This document shows positions 9,448 through 21,779 of a stretch of DNA of 64,000 bases, piece by piece. Position 1 is the first letter of the stretch; each line of letters opens with the position of its first letter. The translations under genes were made by a program, and so were the position numbers. Source of the DNA: an uncultured Enterobacteriaceae bacterium (lineage in GTDB: Bacteria; Pseudomonadota; Gammaproteobacteria; Enterobacterales; Enterobacteriaceae); contig CAKZHC010000011.1 of NCBI GenBank assembly GCA_936920625.1, forward strand, positions 62,001 through 126,000, in the 5' to 3' direction. The notes under the pieces were generated by a model that worked only from the letters and a program-made list of their open reading frames with translations, was not told the DNA's origin and searched no databases.

Positions 9448-12400
9448 TTAATCAAATTCTAGTTCTACCTGCTCCGAACCTAGCAGCATTCGCAGATCGT
9501 TTAATAAGTTATCACTGGCTGATACACGCCACATCACCCCAAAGCGCAACTTTACACGAGCACTGACACTTTGATAATAGAGATGTACTGGAATCGTTCC
9601 CGAACAGTACGGTTGCAGCTTGCTGTGAAGCTCGCTTATTAACTGGTCATTAATTTGCCTGTCCATCAGCGAGATAGCAAGCCCGCGGACATATTTCTCC
9701 CGCGCCTGTTCGATATTCATCACCTCGCGCGCGGTCATTTTGAGACCACCATTGAAATCATCACAGCTCACCTGGCCGGTCACAATAAGGATATTGTCTT
9801 TTTCGAGCAAATGCTGATATTTTTCCAGCACATCAGTGAAGAACATGACCTCGATGCGCCCAGAACGATCATCAAGCGTGCAGATTCCAATGCGATTTCC
9901 GCGCTTCGTCATCATAACCCGTGACGCAAGCACCAGCCCCGCCACCACGGTTAACTGACCCCGCCCCCCCGGTCGCACATCTTTTAATCGTGTTCCACTC
10001 ACATAGCGTTCTATTTCTTTAAGATACTGATTAACAGGGTGCCCGGTTAAGTAAAGCCCCAGCGTCTCACGTTCATTATCGAGCTTCACCTGTTCCGACC
10101 AGGGGATAACACTGGCGTAAGATCGTTCAACCTGTTCGGGGGCTTCTGCCAGCACGCCGAACATATCCTCCTGGCCTGTCGCACTGGCTTTGGCATGTTG
10201 TTCTGCTGCTTTGAGTGCATCTGTCAGTGCGTTAATTAATGCAGCACGGTGCGGTCCCAGCCGATCAAACGCGCCGGCCATTATTAGTTTTTCCAGCACG
10301 CGGCGATTGAGTTTTTTGATATTGGTCCGGGCGCAGAGATCAAATAGTTCACGAAAATAACCACCCTGATTACGCGCCTCGATAATCGCTTCAATGACTC
10401 CCTCACCAACGCCTTTGATGGCGCCTATACCATAGACAATTTCACTGTTCTCATTAACGTGAAAGTGATAAAGACCAGAGTTGATATCCGGTGGCAGGAT
10501 CTTCAGGCCCATGCGATGACATTCATCCACCAGACTGACAACTTTCTCGGTATTATCCATATCAGCGGTCATTACCGCCGCCATGAATTCAGCCGGATAG
10601 TGTGTTTTGAGCCACAGCGTCTGGTATGAAACCAGCGCGTAAGCAGCAGAATGCGATTTGTTAAAACCGTAACCTGCAAATTTTTCGACCAGATCGAAAA
10701 TTTTCATTGCCAGGGTGCCATCGACCCCCATTTTCTCTGCGCCCGCCTGGAATACTGAGCGCTGCATGGCCATCTCTTCCGGTTTCTTTTTGCCCATTGC
10801 CCGGCGTAACATATCTGCGCCGCCAAGGGTGTAGCCCGCCAGTACCTGCGCTATCTGCATCACCTGCTCCTGATAGAGGATAATGCCATAGGTTGGCTCT
10901 AGTACCGGCTTTAATGCCGGGTGCTGCCACTGAATATCCGGGTAGGAGATCGCTTCCCTTCCGTGTTTACGGTCAATAAAGTTATCAACCATTCCCGACT
11001 GTAGTGGTCCGGGCCGGAAGAGTGCTACCAGGGCTATCATATCCTCGAAACAGTCAGGCTTCAGACGTTTGATCAGGTCTTTCATACCGCGAGATTCAAG
11101 CTGAAATACTGCTGTAGTTTCGGCTCGTTTTAGCAAATCGAAACTTTCCTGATCGTCTAGCGCAATGGCTGCTATATCTATAGCGGCTTCTCCGAGTTTT
11201 GTCCGGCGCGTATTGATCATCGAGAGTGTCCAATGGATGATCGTCAGCGTACGTAAACCAAGAAAGTCAAATTTGACCAGCCCGGCATATTCCACATCAT
11301 TTTTATCGAATTGGGTGAGTGGGTTATGGCCCTGTTCATCGCAGTAGAGCGGTGCGAAATCGGTAATTTTAGTAGGGGCGATGACGACACCACCGGCATG
11401 TTTACCCGCATTACGGGTCACGCCTTCCAGTTTGCGCGCCATCTCGATGAGCGCTTTAACTTCTTCATCAGCTCCGCAGAGTTCTGCTAACTGCGGCTCG
11501 GCATCAAAGGCCTTTTGCAATGTCATCCCCGGATCTGCCGGGATCAACTTAGCGATACGGTCAACAAAACTATAGGGATGCCCGAGTACCCGCCCAACAT
11601 CGCGAATAACGGCTTTTGCTGCCATCGTTCCAAAGGTGATGATTTGCGAGACCGCGTTACGGCCATACATATCCGCCACATGCTCAATTACCCGGTCACG
11701 CTTTTCCATGCAAAAATCGACGTCGAAATCAGGCAATGATACGCGTTCAGGATTTAGGAACCGCTCAAACAGCAGGTCAAATTTAAGCGGGTCAAGATCG
11801 GTAATCTTCAGCGCATAAGCGACCAGTGAACCTGGGCCAGAGCCACGCCCCGGCCCTACCGGGATATCATTGTCCTTTGACCACTGAATAAACTCCATTA
11901 CGATGAGAAAATAACCCGGAAATCCCATCTGGTTAATGACACCGAGTTCTGTATCCAGGCGTTCATCATATCTTTTGCGATTTGCCTGCCGCAGCTCCGG
12001 GTCCGGATAGAGAAACGCCAGGCGCTCTTCCATACCCTCTCTGGCGCACTTTATTAGATACGCTTCCGTAGAGAGTTCTCCGGTTGGGAACTGCGGCATG
12101 AAGTATTCACCCAGCCTGATGGTTACATTACAGCGTTTTGCTATCTCAACACTGTTAGCCAGCGCTTCAGGAAGGTCTGAAAACAGCTCACACATTGCCT
12201 CTTCGCTGCGAAGATACTGCTCAGCACTGTAACAGACTGGGCGTTTGGGGTCATCAAGGGTATAGCCGCCATGAATCGCTACACGAATTTCGTGTGCATC
12301 GAAATCATCCTTACTGAGAAAACAGACAGGATTGGTGGCGACGACAGGTATGCCACGAATGCCTGCCAGATTAACAGCCGCATGAAGATACGCCTCTTCA

Positions 12401-12930
12401 TCTGCTCTGCCTGTGCGGGTTAATTCCATATAATACCTGTCTGCAAAATGCTGCTGCCAGAAGCTCAGGCAGGTGTCAGCCAGCACACTATTACCCCGCA
12501 GCAGCATTTTACCTACATCTCCACCAGTTCCCCCGGACAGCAGAATAATCCCCTGATGATGTTCCAGTAACCAGTCACGATCGATAACAGGCCCCTGGCT
12601 GTCGTAGCCACGCTGGTAGGCTTTTGATATCAGCAAAGTCAGATTCTGATAACCGCAGTTATCTGCGGCCAGGAGGGTTAGCTGTGACAACTCTTCTCCC
12701 ATGAGATCACAACGGAACTGCACATCCACCCCGATGATGGGTTTTATTCCGCACTCATGCGCTTCGCCATAAAACTTTATCAGACCACACAGGTTAGTGA
12801 AGTCAGTGATGGCGATGGCTGGCATACCCATCTTAGCGGCCTGTTTGATTAACTGACCGGTTTTAGCCAGCCCATCAATCATAGAGTAATCACTGTGTAC
12901 ACGAAGATGAATAAAACGTGGCTCTGCCAT
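9448..12930 (-). CDS. dnaE: DNA polymerase III subunit alpha
   Basis: DnaE is the replicative polymerase of the chromosome. The 1160 residues match E. coli. The N-terminal PHP domain ([13 protein letters not shown]) is followed by the palm with catalytic aspartates in [12 protein letters not shown] (around residue 400) and FDFLGLRTL (around 555). The internal beta-clamp-binding motif is seen as GQEDMFGVL (around residue 920), with the OB-fold ([25 protein letters not shown]) after it. It sits between rnhB and accA. No disruption is seen. Confidence 0.98.
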   Translation of the reverse strand: MAEPRFIHLRVHSDYSMIDGLAKTGQLIKQAAKMGMPAIAITDFTNLCGLIKFYGEAHECGIKPIIGVDVQFRCDLMGEELSQLTLLAADNCGYQNLTLLISKAYQRGYDSQGPVIDRDWLLEHHQGIILLSGGTGGDVGKMLLRGNSVLADTCLSFWQQHFADRYYMELTRTGRADEEAYLHAAVNLAGIRGIPVVATNPVCFLSKDDFDAHEIRVAIHGGYTLDDPKRPVCYSAEQYLRSEEAMCELFSDLPEALANSVEIAKRCNVTIRLGEYFMPQFPTGELSTEAYLIKCAREGMEERLAFLYPDPELRQANRKRYDERLDTELGVINQMGFPGYFLIVMEFIQWSKDNDIPVGPGRGSGPGSLVAYALKITDLDPLKFDLLFERFLNPERVSLPDFDVDFCMEKRDRVIEHVADMYGRNAVSQIITFGTMAAKAVIRDVGRVLGHPYSFVDRIAKLIPADPGMTLQKAFDAEPQLAELCGADEEVKALIEMARKLEGVTRNAGKHAGGVVIAPTKITDFAPLYCDEQGHNPLTQFDKNDVEYAGLVKFDFLGLRTLTIIHWTLSMINTRRTKLGEAAIDIAAIALDDQESFDLLKRAETTAVFQLESRGMKDLIKRLKPDCFEDMIALVALFRPGPLQSGMVDNFIDRKHGREAISYPDIQWQHPALKPVLEPTYGIILYQEQVMQIAQVLAGYTLGGADMLRRAMGKKKPEEMAMQRSVFQAGAEKMGVDGTLAMKIFDLVEKFAGYGFNKSHSAAYALVSYQTLWLKTHYPAEFMAAVMTADMDNTEKVVSLVDECHRMGLKILPPDINSGLYHFHVNENSEIVYGIGAIKGVGEGVIEAIIEARNQGGYFRELFDLCARTNIKKLNRRVLEKLIMAGAFDRLGPHRAALINALTDALKAAEQHAKASATGQEDMFGVLAEAPEQVERSYASVIPWSEQVKLDNERETLGLYLTGHPVNQYLKEIERYVSGTRLKDVRPGGRGQLTVVAGLVLASRVMMTKRGNRIGICTLDDRSGRIEVMFFTDVLEKYQHLLEKDNILIVTGQVSCDDFNGGLKMTAREVMNIEQAREKYVRGLAISLMDRQINDQLISELHSKLQPYCSGTIPVHLYYQSVSARVKLRFGVMWRVSASDNLLNDLRMLLGSEQVELEFD

Positions 12931-12951
12931 TGTTTATACCACTAGCCAGAA

Positions 12952-13578
12952 TTATAAGCCGGATGGCGTCGTAATTAGCTGACGTTGTTCATCCAGCAAC
13001 ACTTTGCGCACCGGGGCGAAACTGCGGCGATGCCAGGGCGTTACACCATATTGCGACAACCTTTTGAGATGCAACGCCGTTGGATAACCTTTATGCTGCG
13101 CAAAACCATATTGCGGAAAAATGCGATCAAGCTCGGCCATCTCCCTATCGCGCGTTACCTTTGCCAGTATCGAGGCCGCGCTGATTTCTGCTACCAGGCT
13201 ATCACCCTTAACAATAGCCTGCGAAGGTATCGATAACACCGGGCAACGATTACCATCTATCAATATCAAATCTGGCGTGACCGACAAACCACCAACGGCA
13301 CGCTGCATCGCCAGCATTGTAGCATGCAGAATATTTAGCTGATCGATTTCATCTGGCGAGGCCCGTCCCAGACTCCAGCTGAGAGCTTTGTCACATATCT
13401 GCTCATAAAGCATCAGACGACGGGAAGGTGAGAGTTTTTTGGAGTCAGCCAGCCCGTGGACAGGACGTGCCGGATTAAGAATAACTGCCGCTGTGACGAC
13501 ATCGCCTGCCAGCGGCCCCCGCCCTACCTCATCAACGCCTGCGATGCAGCCGGCATCAGGATAGCGAAAGGCGTTCAA
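12952..13578 (-). CDS. rnhB: Ribonuclease HII
   Basis: RNase HII cuts RNA in RNA-DNA hybrids and starts removal of misincorporated ribonucleotides. The first catalytic acids lie in GVDEVGRG (Asp16, Glu17) and a third in LILIDGNR; the protein has 208 residues against 198 in E. coli, the extra length being C-terminal. The C-terminal [25 protein letters not shown] motif is present. The start codon overlaps the lpxB stop by four bases, so translation is probably coupled. It lies in the lpxD-fabZ-lpxA-lpxB-rnhB-dnaE-accA run. Confidence 0.96.
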   Translation of the reverse strand: MNAFRYPDAGCIAGVDEVGRGPLAGDVVTAAVILNPARPVHGLADSKKLSPSRRLMLYEQICDKALSWSLGRASPDEIDQLNILHATMLAMQRAVGGLSVTPDLILIDGNRCPVLSIPSQAIVKGDSLVAEISAASILAKVTRDREMAELDRIFPQYGFAQHKGYPTALHLKRLSQYGVTPWHRRSFAPVRKVLLDEQRQLITTPSGL

Positions 13579-14720
13579 TGGCAGAGCTCCAGAACCGCTT
13601 CTGCCGCCTGTTCATCGGCATTACAGCGAATCTGCTGGTGGAGTTCGTCGAAGGTGGCAATTAACGCAGTACGAACGTTATCCGCCACCAGTAGTGGCTC
13701 AGTTGCGGCTGCCAGTGCATCAGGCTGGCAGGCATCCTGTAACAGTTCCACCACCAGCCCGCGCCCGGCCAGCAGATTTGGCAATGACACCCAAGGAGTT
13801 TTGATAAGACGTTTTGCGAACCAGTAAGTAAAAGGCTTTACACGATAACCCACCACCATTGGGCACTTAGCCAGCATACACTCGAGTGCTGCGGTTCCGG
13901 AGGCAAGAATAGCAGCGTCGCTGGCTATCATCACCTGACGTGCATTGCCATCTACTACGTGAACCTTCAGTTTGGGGGCGACAGTAGCTTTTATCTGTTC
14001 AAATTGCTCCCGGCGGCGCATGTTCACCATCGGCACCAGAATTTCAAGTGCCGGGATTTTCTCCCGTAGTAGCGTTGCCGCTCTGAGAAAATCGGCACTG
14101 AGCATCTCCACCTCCGCTGCACGGCTGCCAGGCAGTAAAGCAAGACAGGTCACATCGCTGTCGATTCCCAGTATCTGTCGTGCGGCTATTTTATCTGGTG
14201 AGAGCGGTATTGCATCAGCCATAGTGTGACCAATGAAGCGACAGGGGACATGGTGGCGATCATAGAATGCTTTCTCAAAAGGCAAAAATGCCAGTACCAG
14301 ATTAGTGGCCCGGCCTATTTTATGTACCCGATTCTGCCGCCATGCCCAGACAGACGGACTGACATAGTGAACTGTTTTTATCCCGCGTTTTTTGAGCCGT
14401 TCTTCAAGCACAATATTGAAGTCAGGCGCGTCTATACCCACAAAGAGGTCAGGCTGCAACGCAATAAAACGGGATGTAATATCGCGCCTAATGTGTAACA
14501 GTCGTGGCAATCGTCCAAGGACTTCAACAATTCCCATGACTGCCAGTTCTTCCATCTGATACCAGACTTCGCAACCCTCAGCCTGCATCTTCGGCCCTGC
14601 TATACCAACAAAACGGATATTCGGATGCCGGTTCCTGAGCGCCTGCATAAGGCTGGCACCCAAGAGATCGCCTGAGGTTTCTCCTGCGACGAGAGCAATT
14701 GTTAGCGGCTGTGTTGCCAT
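13575..14720 (-). CDS. lpxB: Lipid A disaccharide synthase
   Basis: LpxB joins UDP-2,3-diacylglucosamine to 2,3-diacylglucosamine-1-phosphate, forming the beta-1,6 disaccharide of lipid A at the inner face of the inner membrane. The 381 residues compare with 382 in E. coli. Family motifs include [15 protein letters not shown] at the N-terminus, [19 protein letters not shown] and the GT-B nucleotide-binding part [20 protein letters not shown]. It sits three bases after lpxA and overlaps rnhB. Confidence 0.97.
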   Translation of the reverse strand: MATQPLTIALVAGETSGDLLGASLMQALRNRHPNIRFVGIAGPKMQAEGCEVWYQMEELAVMGIVEVLGRLPRLLHIRRDITSRFIALQPDLFVGIDAPDFNIVLEERLKKRGIKTVHYVSPSVWAWRQNRVHKIGRATNLVLAFLPFEKAFYDRHHVPCRFIGHTMADAIPLSPDKIAARQILGIDSDVTCLALLPGSRAAEVEMLSADFLRAATLLREKIPALEILVPMVNMRRREQFEQIKATVAPKLKVHVVDGNARQVMIASDAAILASGTAALECMLAKCPMVVGYRVKPFTYWFAKRLIKTPWVSLPNLLAGRGLVVELLQDACQPDALAAATEPLLVADNVRTALIATFDELHQQIRCNADEQAAEAVLELCH

Positions 14721-14723
14721 AAA

Positions 14724-15521
14724 TTATCGAATCAGACCACGGGTTGAACGGGCAAAAAAATCACAAAAGAGTTTTAACTCCTCATCGGTGTCAGCCAGTC
14801 TCTCAATTTCCTGTTTTGCCTCTTCCAGCTTTTTGCCATGGCGATAAAGTAATTTGTATGCGTTACGAATGGCATTCAACGATTTTTTACTGAAGCCACG
14901 ACGCTGCAATCCAATGACATTAATGCCAAAAGGCGATGCGTGGTTGCCCTGTGCAATAATATAGGGGGGGACATCCTGAGCAACGCCGGAGCACCCTCCT
15001 ACCAGTGAGTGGGCACCAATAATGCAGAACTGATGTACTGCGGTCATCCCGCCAATAATAGCAAAATCATCAACAGTGACATGGCCACCCAGTGTTGCAT
15101 TATTTGCCAGAATACAGTGATCACCTATTGTACAATCATGGGCAATATGGGTATTTACCATCAGCAGATTGTCACAGCCAATTTTTGTCACCCCTCCTCC
15201 TTCCCCTGCCTGTATGGTGCCTCGGTGAATCGTAACACTTTCGCGAATTTGATTACGATCACCAATTTCTACACGGGTTGGTTCACCTGCATACTTTAGA
15301 TCCTGATTTACTTCTCCAATCGTGGCAAACTGATAAATAGTGTTATCACTACCAATCAGGCTGTCACCATTGATCACTACATGTGATTTCAACACGTTCC
15401 CTGAGCCAATCTTAACATCAGGGCCAATATAGCAAAATGGACCAACATGCACGCCAGCACCAATCACGGCACCCTCTTCGACAATAGAACTGGGATGGAT
15501 GACGGCAGTTTGATCAATCAC
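14724..15521 (-). CDS. lpxA: UDP-N-acetylglucosamine O-acyltransferase
   Basis: LpxA makes the first lipid A intermediate by moving beta-hydroxymyristate from acyl carrier protein to UDP-GlcNAc. Left-handed beta-helix hexapeptide repeats fill residues 1-190. The catalytic His is in [11 protein letters not shown]; here it is residue 128 rather than 125, because of a three-residue insertion in the glycine-rich loop just before (AGEGGGV, about 105-111). The C-terminal helical domain ends STRGLIR, as in the family. Total 265 residues against 262 in E. coli. It lies one base from fabZ. Confidence 0.97.
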   Translation of the reverse strand: MIDQTAVIHPSSIVEEGAVIGAGVHVGPFCYIGPDVKIGSGNVLKSHVVINGDSLIGSDNTIYQFATIGEVNQDLKYAGEPTRVEIGDRNQIRESVTIHRGTIQAGEGGGVTKIGCDNLLMVNTHIAHDCTIGDHCILANNATLGGHVTVDDFAIIGGMTAVHQFCIIGAHSLVGGCSGVAQDVPPYIIAQGNHASPFGINVIGLQRRGFSKKSLNAIRNAYKLLYRHGKKLEEAKQEIERLADTDEELKLFCDFFARSTRGLIR

Positions 15522-15522
15522 G

Positions 15523-15978
15523 TCAGGCCTCCCGACTACGGGCGCACATCATTGTTGCTTCACAAGCAATTTTTCCTTCCACAGTGGCAAGTCCTTTGAA
15601 ACGGGTCAAATTACGCCGGGTTTTTTCAAAGGTAACTTCCATGATCATCTGGTCACCAGGCACTACGGGGCGTTTAAAGCGAGCTTCATCAATACCAGCA
15701 AAATAGTAAAGCTCTTCTGGTTCCAGTTTTCCTAAGCTTTTAAAGGCTAGAATACCTGTCGCCTGAGCCATTGCTTCGAGAATAAGTACTCCGGGAAAAA
15801 TGGGTTTACCAGGAAAGTGCCCCTGGAAAAACGGCTCATTAAAGGAAACGTTTTTAAGGGCACGAAGATATTGATGCTCTCTAAACTCCAGAACGCGATC
15901 AACCAGCAAAAATGGGTAGCGATGTGGCAGCAATTCCATGATCTCTTCAATGTTCAGAGTATGCGTTACGTTTGTCAA
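15523..15978 (-). CDS. fabZ: (3R)-hydroxyacyl-ACP dehydratase
   Basis: FabZ dehydrates 3-hydroxyacyl-ACP in fatty acid elongation and competes with LpxA and LpxD for their shared substrate. The hot-dog fold active site is complete: His54 in [14 protein letters not shown] and Glu68 in LILEAMAQ. At 151 residues it equals E. coli. Translation starts at a TTG, as in E. coli fabZ, behind AGGAAG. It is the first gene of the tight fabZ-lpxA-lpxB-rnhB cluster. Confidence 0.97.
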   Translation of the reverse strand: MTNVTHTLNIEEIMELLPHRYPFLLVDRVLEFREHQYLRALKNVSFNEPFFQGHFPGKPIFPGVLILEAMAQATGILAFKSLGKLEPEELYYFAGIDEARFKRPVVPGDQMIMEVTFEKTRRNLTRFKGLATVEGKIACEATMMCARSREA

Positions 15979-16115
15979 AATACGCTTCCTGTCCTAGAAT
16001 TTTGGTACACCATGAATATAGTCTGTTGACAACAGTCCTCAGACCGCAATTTGTTTCTGCAAGTACTGCCTCCTGGTTTTGAGGCATGCAAATGAAACCA
16101 GCCAATATGAGATAA

Positions 16116-17138
16116 TTATTTTCTATTTATTTGGCATTCAAGATCTTTCAGGCGCTTCCTTATCTCGTTAATACTCATTACCAGTGCAGCCGTTTTACGC
16201 CAAATTTTATTCGGCTGTGCAGGAATACCTGAAGAGTATACTCCGGGCTCGGTGATGGGCCTCATAACCATGGCCATTCCTGTAATAGTGACGTGATCGC
16301 AAATTTCCATGTGACCATTAATAACACTGGCTCCTCCAATCATACAATAACGTCCTATTTTCAGACTGCCCGCCATCACAACTCCGCCTGCAATAGCCGT
16401 ATTCTCGCCAATAATCACATTGTGTGCAATCTGGCACTGATTATCGATAATGACACCATTGCCGATCCGGGTGTTATCGAGCGCACCACGATCGATAGTA
16501 GTGCAGGCGCCGATTTCGACGCCATCACCCATGATTACTGTGCCTAGTTGTGGGATCTTCACCCACTTACCACCATCATTAGCATAGCCAAAACCATCTG
16601 AGCCAATGACTGCACCAGAGTGAATCAGGCACTGGCTGCCGATCTGTACTGCATGGTAAACAGTAACGTTGGCCCAGAGCATAGTGCCACGGCCAATAAC
16701 AGCGCCTTTACCAATGAAACAGCCCGCACCGATGACCACGTCATCGGCAAGCTCAACATCTGATTCAATAACGGCATTAGCACCTATTGAGACATTTTGC
16801 CCTAGCTTCACTCCCGGCGCTATGATGGCGCTCGGGGCTATGTTACTGGCAGGTTTTGGTGTGGTGTCATACAAACGTGCCATGCGCGCAAACGCCAAAT
16901 AGGGATCTTTCACAACTAACGCAGGAATAGTACACCAAGGAAGATCACTGTGCGTCAGCACTACTGCGGAAGCCCGGCATGCAGCCAGTTGCTCACGATA
17001 GCGGCGACTGGATAGAAAAGTGATCTGACCAGATTGCGCACTTTGCATCGACGCAATACCGTCAATAATCACGTCACCGCTTCCATGCAAGTCTGCCCCT
17101 AACCGCCGGGCTATATCAGCCAGTCTGATTGATGACAT
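16116..17138 (-). CDS. lpxD: UDP-3-O-(3-hydroxymyristoyl)glucosamine N-acyltransferase
   Basis: LpxD adds the second hydroxyacyl chain to UDP-acylglucosamine in lipid A synthesis. The 340 residues are typical (E. coli 341). An N-terminal uridine-binding domain (about 1-100, with [16 protein letters not shown]) precedes a left-handed beta-helix. The catalytic His is in [22 protein letters not shown]-terminal helix ends the protein. It lies three bases downstream of skp. The 137-base gap to fabZ is somewhat longer than usual and holds nothing recognised. Confidence 0.97.
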   Translation of the reverse strand: MSSIRLADIARRLGADLHGSGDVIIDGIASMQSAQSGQITFLSSRRYREQLAACRASAVVLTHSDLPWCTIPALVVKDPYLAFARMARLYDTTPKPASNIAPSAIIAPGVKLGQNVSIGANAVIESDVELADDVVIGAGCFIGKGAVIGRGTMLWANVTVYHAVQIGSQCLIHSGAVIGSDGFGYANDGGKWVKIPQLGTVIMGDGVEIGACTTIDRGALDNTRIGNGVIIDNQCQIAHNVIIGENTAIAGGVVMAGSLKIGRYCMIGGASVINGHMEICDHVTITGMAMVMRPITEPGVYSSGIPAQPNKIWRKTAALVMSINEIRKRLKDLECQINRK

Positions 17139-17141
17139 CTG

Positions 17142-17639
17142 TTATTTGACCTGTTTCAAAACGTCAGCGGTAATATTTTTAGATTTTGCCACGTACACGA
17201 CAGCGTTGGAATCGATCACTATATCGTAACCCTTACTGCTGGCAACTTTTTGTGCTGCATTTTTGATAGTATTCAGTATATTATCACGTTCTTCCATCTG
17301 GCGACGACGGTTATCCTGTTCAAAAGTCTGTACTTTGGCTGCATACTTATCACGTTGTTCCATCATCTCTTTCTCCATACGATTGCGTTCAGTCGCCTTC
17401 ATCGTAGAGCCATCGCGCTGTAGTTTTTGCATTTTCGCATTCAGGTCATGCTCCATGGTCCGTAATTCCGCTTCCCGCCCATTAAATTCATTTTTGAGCT
17501 GTTTTAAAACAGCTTCTCGTTGCGGTGACTGTTGAAAAATGGCGGAAACATCAACCACAGCAATTTTATCAGCAGCCTCAGCACCAGCGGAAATCGCCAG
17601 TGAAATACATAGACCTGCAGCAGATAACAATTTTTTCAC
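17142..17639 (-). CDS. skp: Periplasmic chaperone Skp
   Basis: Skp (OmpH, HlpA) is a trimeric periplasmic holdase that keeps unfolded outer-membrane proteins soluble and passes them to the Bam complex. The start is set at a GTG (17639), because the AGGAGT just upstream is a good ribosome site; an in-frame ATG at 17657 lies before that site and would place it inside the gene. The resulting 165 residues carry a signal peptide cleaved near AGAEA-ADK, then long coiled-coil arms (about 45-120). The C-terminus, ITADVLKQVK, is identical in pattern to E. coli. It lies between bamA and lpxD. Confidence 0.93.
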   Translation of the reverse strand: MKKLLSAAGLCISLAISAGAEAADKIAVVDVSAIFQQSPQREAVLKQLKNEFNGREAELRTMEHDLNAKMQKLQRDGSTMKATERNRMEKEMMEQRDKYAAKVQTFEQDNRRRQMEERDNILNTIKNAAQKVASSKGYDIVIDSNAVVYVAKSKNITADVLKQVK

Positions 17640-17896
17640 TCTACTACTCCTTGCCATTATGAGTTTGTGTCACAGACACGGTTTTATACTAACTAGATAT
17701 CCAGACAGCAGTTTACTGCCCCTGTGTTATTAAATTAAAAGATATTCAGTCTGCTATTATAACTATTTTTACCAGCGGGTTCGCAGGATAATATTGGATT
17801 AAAGTAACGCAGTCTAAAGACTAACCGGACGAACCCCGTCGCCGGACCAACCATGCCAATTGCAGCACGGCTGAATTATCCCCTCGCCCGACAACG

Positions 17897-20302
17897 TTAC
17901 CAAGTTTTACCAATATTGAACTGAAACTGTTCTGATTTGTCCCCTGGATATTTTTTAATCGGCTGAGCATATGAAAATACTAACGGGCCAATCGGGGACA
18001 TCCATTGCAATGCCAGACCCGCTGACATACGAATATTGCCCGGCTTGCTGTAGTCCGGAATACCAGCAGCCAGTGTATCTCCATTATTTTTCCAGTTAGT
18101 ATCCCAGACCGTTCCGGCATCCATGAACAGCGAGGTACGCACAGCGTTAACATATTTCTCACTCAGGAATGGCGTTGGTGTGATAATTTCTATAGTTGCT
18201 GTGGCTATGGCGTTACCGCCCACTGCATCATCAGATTTACATAGCTTGTTATCACCGGGGCAGACTTTAGAGTCAGTATTATAGTAGGCGGCCTTGGGAC
18301 CTATAGTATTAGAGCGAAAACCGCGAACAGAACTCGAGCCTCCTGCATAAAAATTATCATAGAAAGGCATCTCTTTACCGCCAATCCCGCCACCGTAACC
18401 CACCCGGCCCCGTGCCAGTAAAACCCAGGTCCTGTTTTGATTGAACGGTATATAGTGTTGGGAATCGAGCGTGATTTTGTAGAAATTATTATCAGAGCCG
18501 GGAACCGTCACTTTACTATTCAGATTGGTACGATTACCAGCAGTGGGGAAATAACCACGGTCCAGATTATTAAACGTCCAGCCCAGATTCAGGGTAAAAT
18601 CATTGGCGGAAAAAGCCCCTTTGCCGCTGCGATCTTGCTTATGGTCTATAGAGTTAAAATAGCGCCACATTGCCACCTGAGGCCGCATGTTCGTCAAATC
18701 GTTATGAACATAACCCAGCCCGGTTCGCAATGTATTGTTTTCATTGACTGGAAAGCCGAGTGTGCCGTCGAGCCCATAACTTTTGTTGGTATAATCCGCG
18801 AGATCAGCGTCATCAGCTTTAAAATTATTATAGTAAAGACGGCCGCCCAGGCTAACACCATCTGCCGTAAAATAAGGATTGGTAACTGCCAGTTCTGCGT
18901 AAGTCTGGTAATCGTTTCTGGTACCGCTAATGCTGACGCTGTTACCCGTTCCCAGCCAGTTATCCTGAGAAACACTTGCCTGAAAACTGATACCGCTCTC
19001 AGAGCCATAGCCTACGCCGAAATTGAGTGAGCCGGTATTACGCTCTTTAACCCGGTAGAATACATCGACCTGATCCACTGTGCCGGGAACGCGCCGGGTA
19101 TCTGATTCTACTGTCTCAAAATAACCCAGACGATTGAGACGCGCTTTACCCTGCTCAACCAGATCGCTTTTCAGCCAGGTTCCTTCCATTTGTCGCATCT
19201 CACGACGCAATACAGCATCTTTAGAAATTTGGTTGCCTTCAAAACGTACCTTGCGCACATAAAAACGGTTCCCTGCATCAACATTAACGCGAAGCTTTAC
19301 AGTATGGTCTTCATTGTTGATTTCAGGCCGTGTTATCACTTGTGGATAGGCGTAACCATAACGCCCCAGCAATCTTTTGATGCTCTCTTCCATCGACGTG
19401 ATCTTAGCACCATTGTAGAGCTCGCCCGGTTTGACTTTGGCCAGCGTATCAATTTCCAAAGAATGCCCGGCCATACTGCCATTAACCACACTTCCGGAAA
19501 GTGTGTACTTATCACCCTCAGTGATATTGATAGTGATATAAATGCCTTTCTTGTCCGGTGTCAGACTAACCTGAGTTGAATCGATATTGAACCGGGCGTA
19601 ACCCCTGTCGAGATAAAAACTACGCAAGGACTCAAGATCACCTGCCAGCTTTTGTTTTTCATATTTGCGGTTAGCAAGCAGGTTCCACCAGGGTACCGTA
19701 TCACGTAGCTGGAAATGAGAAATGAGCTCATCTGAACTAAAGGCTTTGTTGCCAACAATATTGATTTGCTGAATTTTGGCAGAAACACCCTCAGTAAAAA
19801 TGAATTTGAGATCTGCACGATCGCGTGGCAATGGCGTGACGACTGCGCGGACCTGAGCACTGTACTTGCCTGTACTATAATAAAAATCCTCCAGTCCTTT
19901 TTCGATGGTGGCGAGCGCAGTGCGGTCAAGGCCCTCACCCACCCGGACGCCGGAGGCTTCCAGATTTTGTTTTAACAGTTCTTCCTTAACGCTTTTATTG
20001 CCAGAAAAACTCACGCTGGCAATAGTTGGTCGTTCTCTGACCTGAATAATCAGCGTATCACCGTCACGAAAAACCCGGACATCTTCAAAATTTCCAGTCG
20101 CATAAAGCGAGCGAATAATATTGCTTATATCCTCATCATTCACATTATCGCCAACACGTACAGGCATACTAAGCAGAGCCGCGCCCTTAGCGACTCGCTG
20201 TAACCCTTCGAAATGGATATCTTTCACTACGAAGCTGTCTGCTCCGTATACAGTAGCGCTGCTTAAAAGCAGCGACGCTATGAGCAACTTTTTCATCACC
20301 AT
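17897..20302 (-). CDS. bamA: Outer membrane protein assembly factor BamA
   Basis: BamA is the central beta-barrel of the machine that folds outer-membrane proteins. The start is taken at the ATG at 20302 ([15 protein letters not shown]), preceded by AAGGAAG; an upstream in-frame start would put 23 residues before a normal signal peptide. The 801-residue precursor has signal cleavage near VYGA-DSF, five POTRA domains (about 24-420) and a 16-strand barrel. The conserved loop 6 VRGF motif ([10 protein letters not shown]) and the terminal beta-signal FNIGKTW are present. The two loop-6 Cys residues ([11 protein letters not shown]) are kept, with that loop shorter than in E. coli. Confidence 0.97.
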   Translation of the reverse strand: MVMKKLLIASLLLSSATVYGADSFVVKDIHFEGLQRVAKGAALLSMPVRVGDNVNDEDISNIIRSLYATGNFEDVRVFRDGDTLIIQVRERPTIASVSFSGNKSVKEELLKQNLEASGVRVGEGLDRTALATIEKGLEDFYYSTGKYSAQVRAVVTPLPRDRADLKFIFTEGVSAKIQQINIVGNKAFSSDELISHFQLRDTVPWWNLLANRKYEKQKLAGDLESLRSFYLDRGYARFNIDSTQVSLTPDKKGIYITINITEGDKYTLSGSVVNGSMAGHSLEIDTLAKVKPGELYNGAKITSMEESIKRLLGRYGYAYPQVITRPEINNEDHTVKLRVNVDAGNRFYVRKVRFEGNQISKDAVLRREMRQMEGTWLKSDLVEQGKARLNRLGYFETVESDTRRVPGTVDQVDVFYRVKERNTGSLNFGVGYGSESGISFQASVSQDNWLGTGNSVSISGTRNDYQTYAELAVTNPYFTADGVSLGGRLYYNNFKADDADLADYTNKSYGLDGTLGFPVNENNTLRTGLGYVHNDLTNMRPQVAMWRYFNSIDHKQDRSGKGAFSANDFTLNLGWTFNNLDRGYFPTAGNRTNLNSKVTVPGSDNNFYKITLDSQHYIPFNQNRTWVLLARGRVGYGGGIGGKEMPFYDNFYAGGSSSVRGFRSNTIGPKAAYYNTDSKVCPGDNKLCKSDDAVGGNAIATATIEIITPTPFLSEKYVNAVRTSLFMDAGTVWDTNWKNNGDTLAAGIPDYSKPGNIRMSAGLALQWMSPIGPLVFSYAQPIKKYPGDKSEQFQFNIGKTW

Positions 20303-20422
20303 CGTTGTTTTGCATTCTTCCTTACTGTTTTTGCAACCCTGGTCCAGATCAACAATCACTGTTGAGATCATCTGATGCGATCTGCACTAACATGAAGCTA
20401 TTATCCGGCTTTTGGCATGATA

Positions 20423-21772
20423 CTAAAGCCGCGAGAAATCATTGAACAGTGCAAACCCCATCAATAGCACCAATAATATTGAACCGATGCGATAACTAAC
20501 ATCCTGTACTCGTTCAGACACCGGATTTCCTTTAATCTTTTCAATTGCCAGAAACAATAGGTGGCCTCCATCCAGTACAGGTAATGGAAACAGATTGATA
20601 ATACCGAGATTTATACTTATCAAAGCAAGAAACATCAGGTAATAGACTAAACCATAATCAGCCGAAATCCCGGCACCTTTAGCAATCGAGACAGGGCCAC
20701 TAAGATTGTTCAAATCAATTTCGCCAGTAATTAGCTTACCTATCATACTGACGGTCAGTTTCATTAAGTGCCATGTTTTCACGCCGGCTTCAGCAGCAGA
20801 AGTGATAACATCATACTTAAGCACGATTTTATATGCATCGGGCAGCGGAGCAAGACGCGGGATAACACCAACATACCCTTCCTCGTGAGTTCCCGGTTTC
20901 AACGCAGGGACCAATATCAACGTCTTTATCGCGCCCTGACGCTCCACCTGTAACGTAAGCTCCCTGCCGGGATTGTCACGCACGCCAGAGACGAACGACT
21001 GCCAACCCGCAAGTGGCTGACCTTGCACGCTTACTATCCTGTCACCCGCCTGCAAACCTGCATGACTGGCAGGAGAATTCTGTTGCACTTCCGCAAGTAC
21101 CGTCTCAATTTTTGGCCTGTAAGGCGCGATACCCAATAGCGTTAACGGGTCCTGATCGTCTGCCGATAACTTCCAATGACTAAGATTTAGCGTTAACGTC
21201 GATGCACTGGCCGAACCGAAGGGTATCACGCTGAGCGGGACCTGAGGGTCGCCAATGGCACCGATTAGCGCCATGCGAACCGCATCCCAGTCAGGCGTTT
21301 CGATGCCATCAACTGTTTTAAGTTCCATCCCAGGCATAATTTGTGCCTGCTGCGCGACTGAACCGTTCAAAACACCACCAACCACCGGTTTCAGGCTGGG
21401 AACACCGATAATAAAAACTAGCCACCAAGCAAAAAGTGCAAAAATGAAATTTGCACAAGGGCCAGCAGCAATGATTGCCATACGCTGAGCGACGGTTTTA
21501 TTGTTGAATGCCTGGTGGCGGAGTTCAGGCGGGACACTTGCAACCCTTTCATCGAGCATTTTGACATATCCACCCAGCGGGATGGTAGCTATGACATACT
21601 CTGTTCCCTGTTTATCGTAACGACGCCAGAGTGCTTTACCAAAACCAATAGAGAAACGCTCAACTTTTACTCCACACCACCGTGCTACCCAAAAATGACC
21701 AAACTCGTGAACAGTGATCAGGATGCCCAGAGCAACAATAAAAGCGGCAAAATTCCAAAAAAAACTCAGCAT
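20423..21772 (-). CDS. rseP: Site-2 intramembrane metalloprotease RseP
   Basis: RseP cuts RseA within the inner membrane to release sigma-E and also clears signal peptide remnants. The zinc motif HEFGH is at residues 22-26 and the third ligand is in the C-terminal [14 protein letters not shown]. Two PDZ domains lie between (one containing [19 protein letters not shown]). Length 449 against 450 in E. coli. It sits between cdsA and bamA. Confidence 0.97.
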   Translation of the reverse strand: MLSFFWNFAAFIVALGILITVHEFGHFWVARWCGVKVERFSIGFGKALWRRYDKQGTEYVIATIPLGGYVKMLDERVASVPPELRHQAFNNKTVAQRMAIIAAGPCANFIFALFAWWLVFIIGVPSLKPVVGGVLNGSVAQQAQIMPGMELKTVDGIETPDWDAVRMALIGAIGDPQVPLSVIPFGSASASTLTLNLSHWKLSADDQDPLTLLGIAPYRPKIETVLAEVQQNSPASHAGLQAGDRIVSVQGQPLAGWQSFVSGVRDNPGRELTLQVERQGAIKTLILVPALKPGTHEEGYVGVIPRLAPLPDAYKIVLKYDVITSAAEAGVKTWHLMKLTVSMIGKLITGEIDLNNLSGPVSIAKGAGISADYGLVYYLMFLALISINLGIINLFPLPVLDGGHLLFLAIEKIKGNPVSERVQDVSYRIGSILLVLLMGFALFNDFSRL

Positions 21773-21779
21773 AGCAATC

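Noticed and set aside
18437..19030. 197-codon + strand frame opposite bamA
   Set aside because: It is a shadow frame; BamA barrel strands on the other strand explain the sequence.
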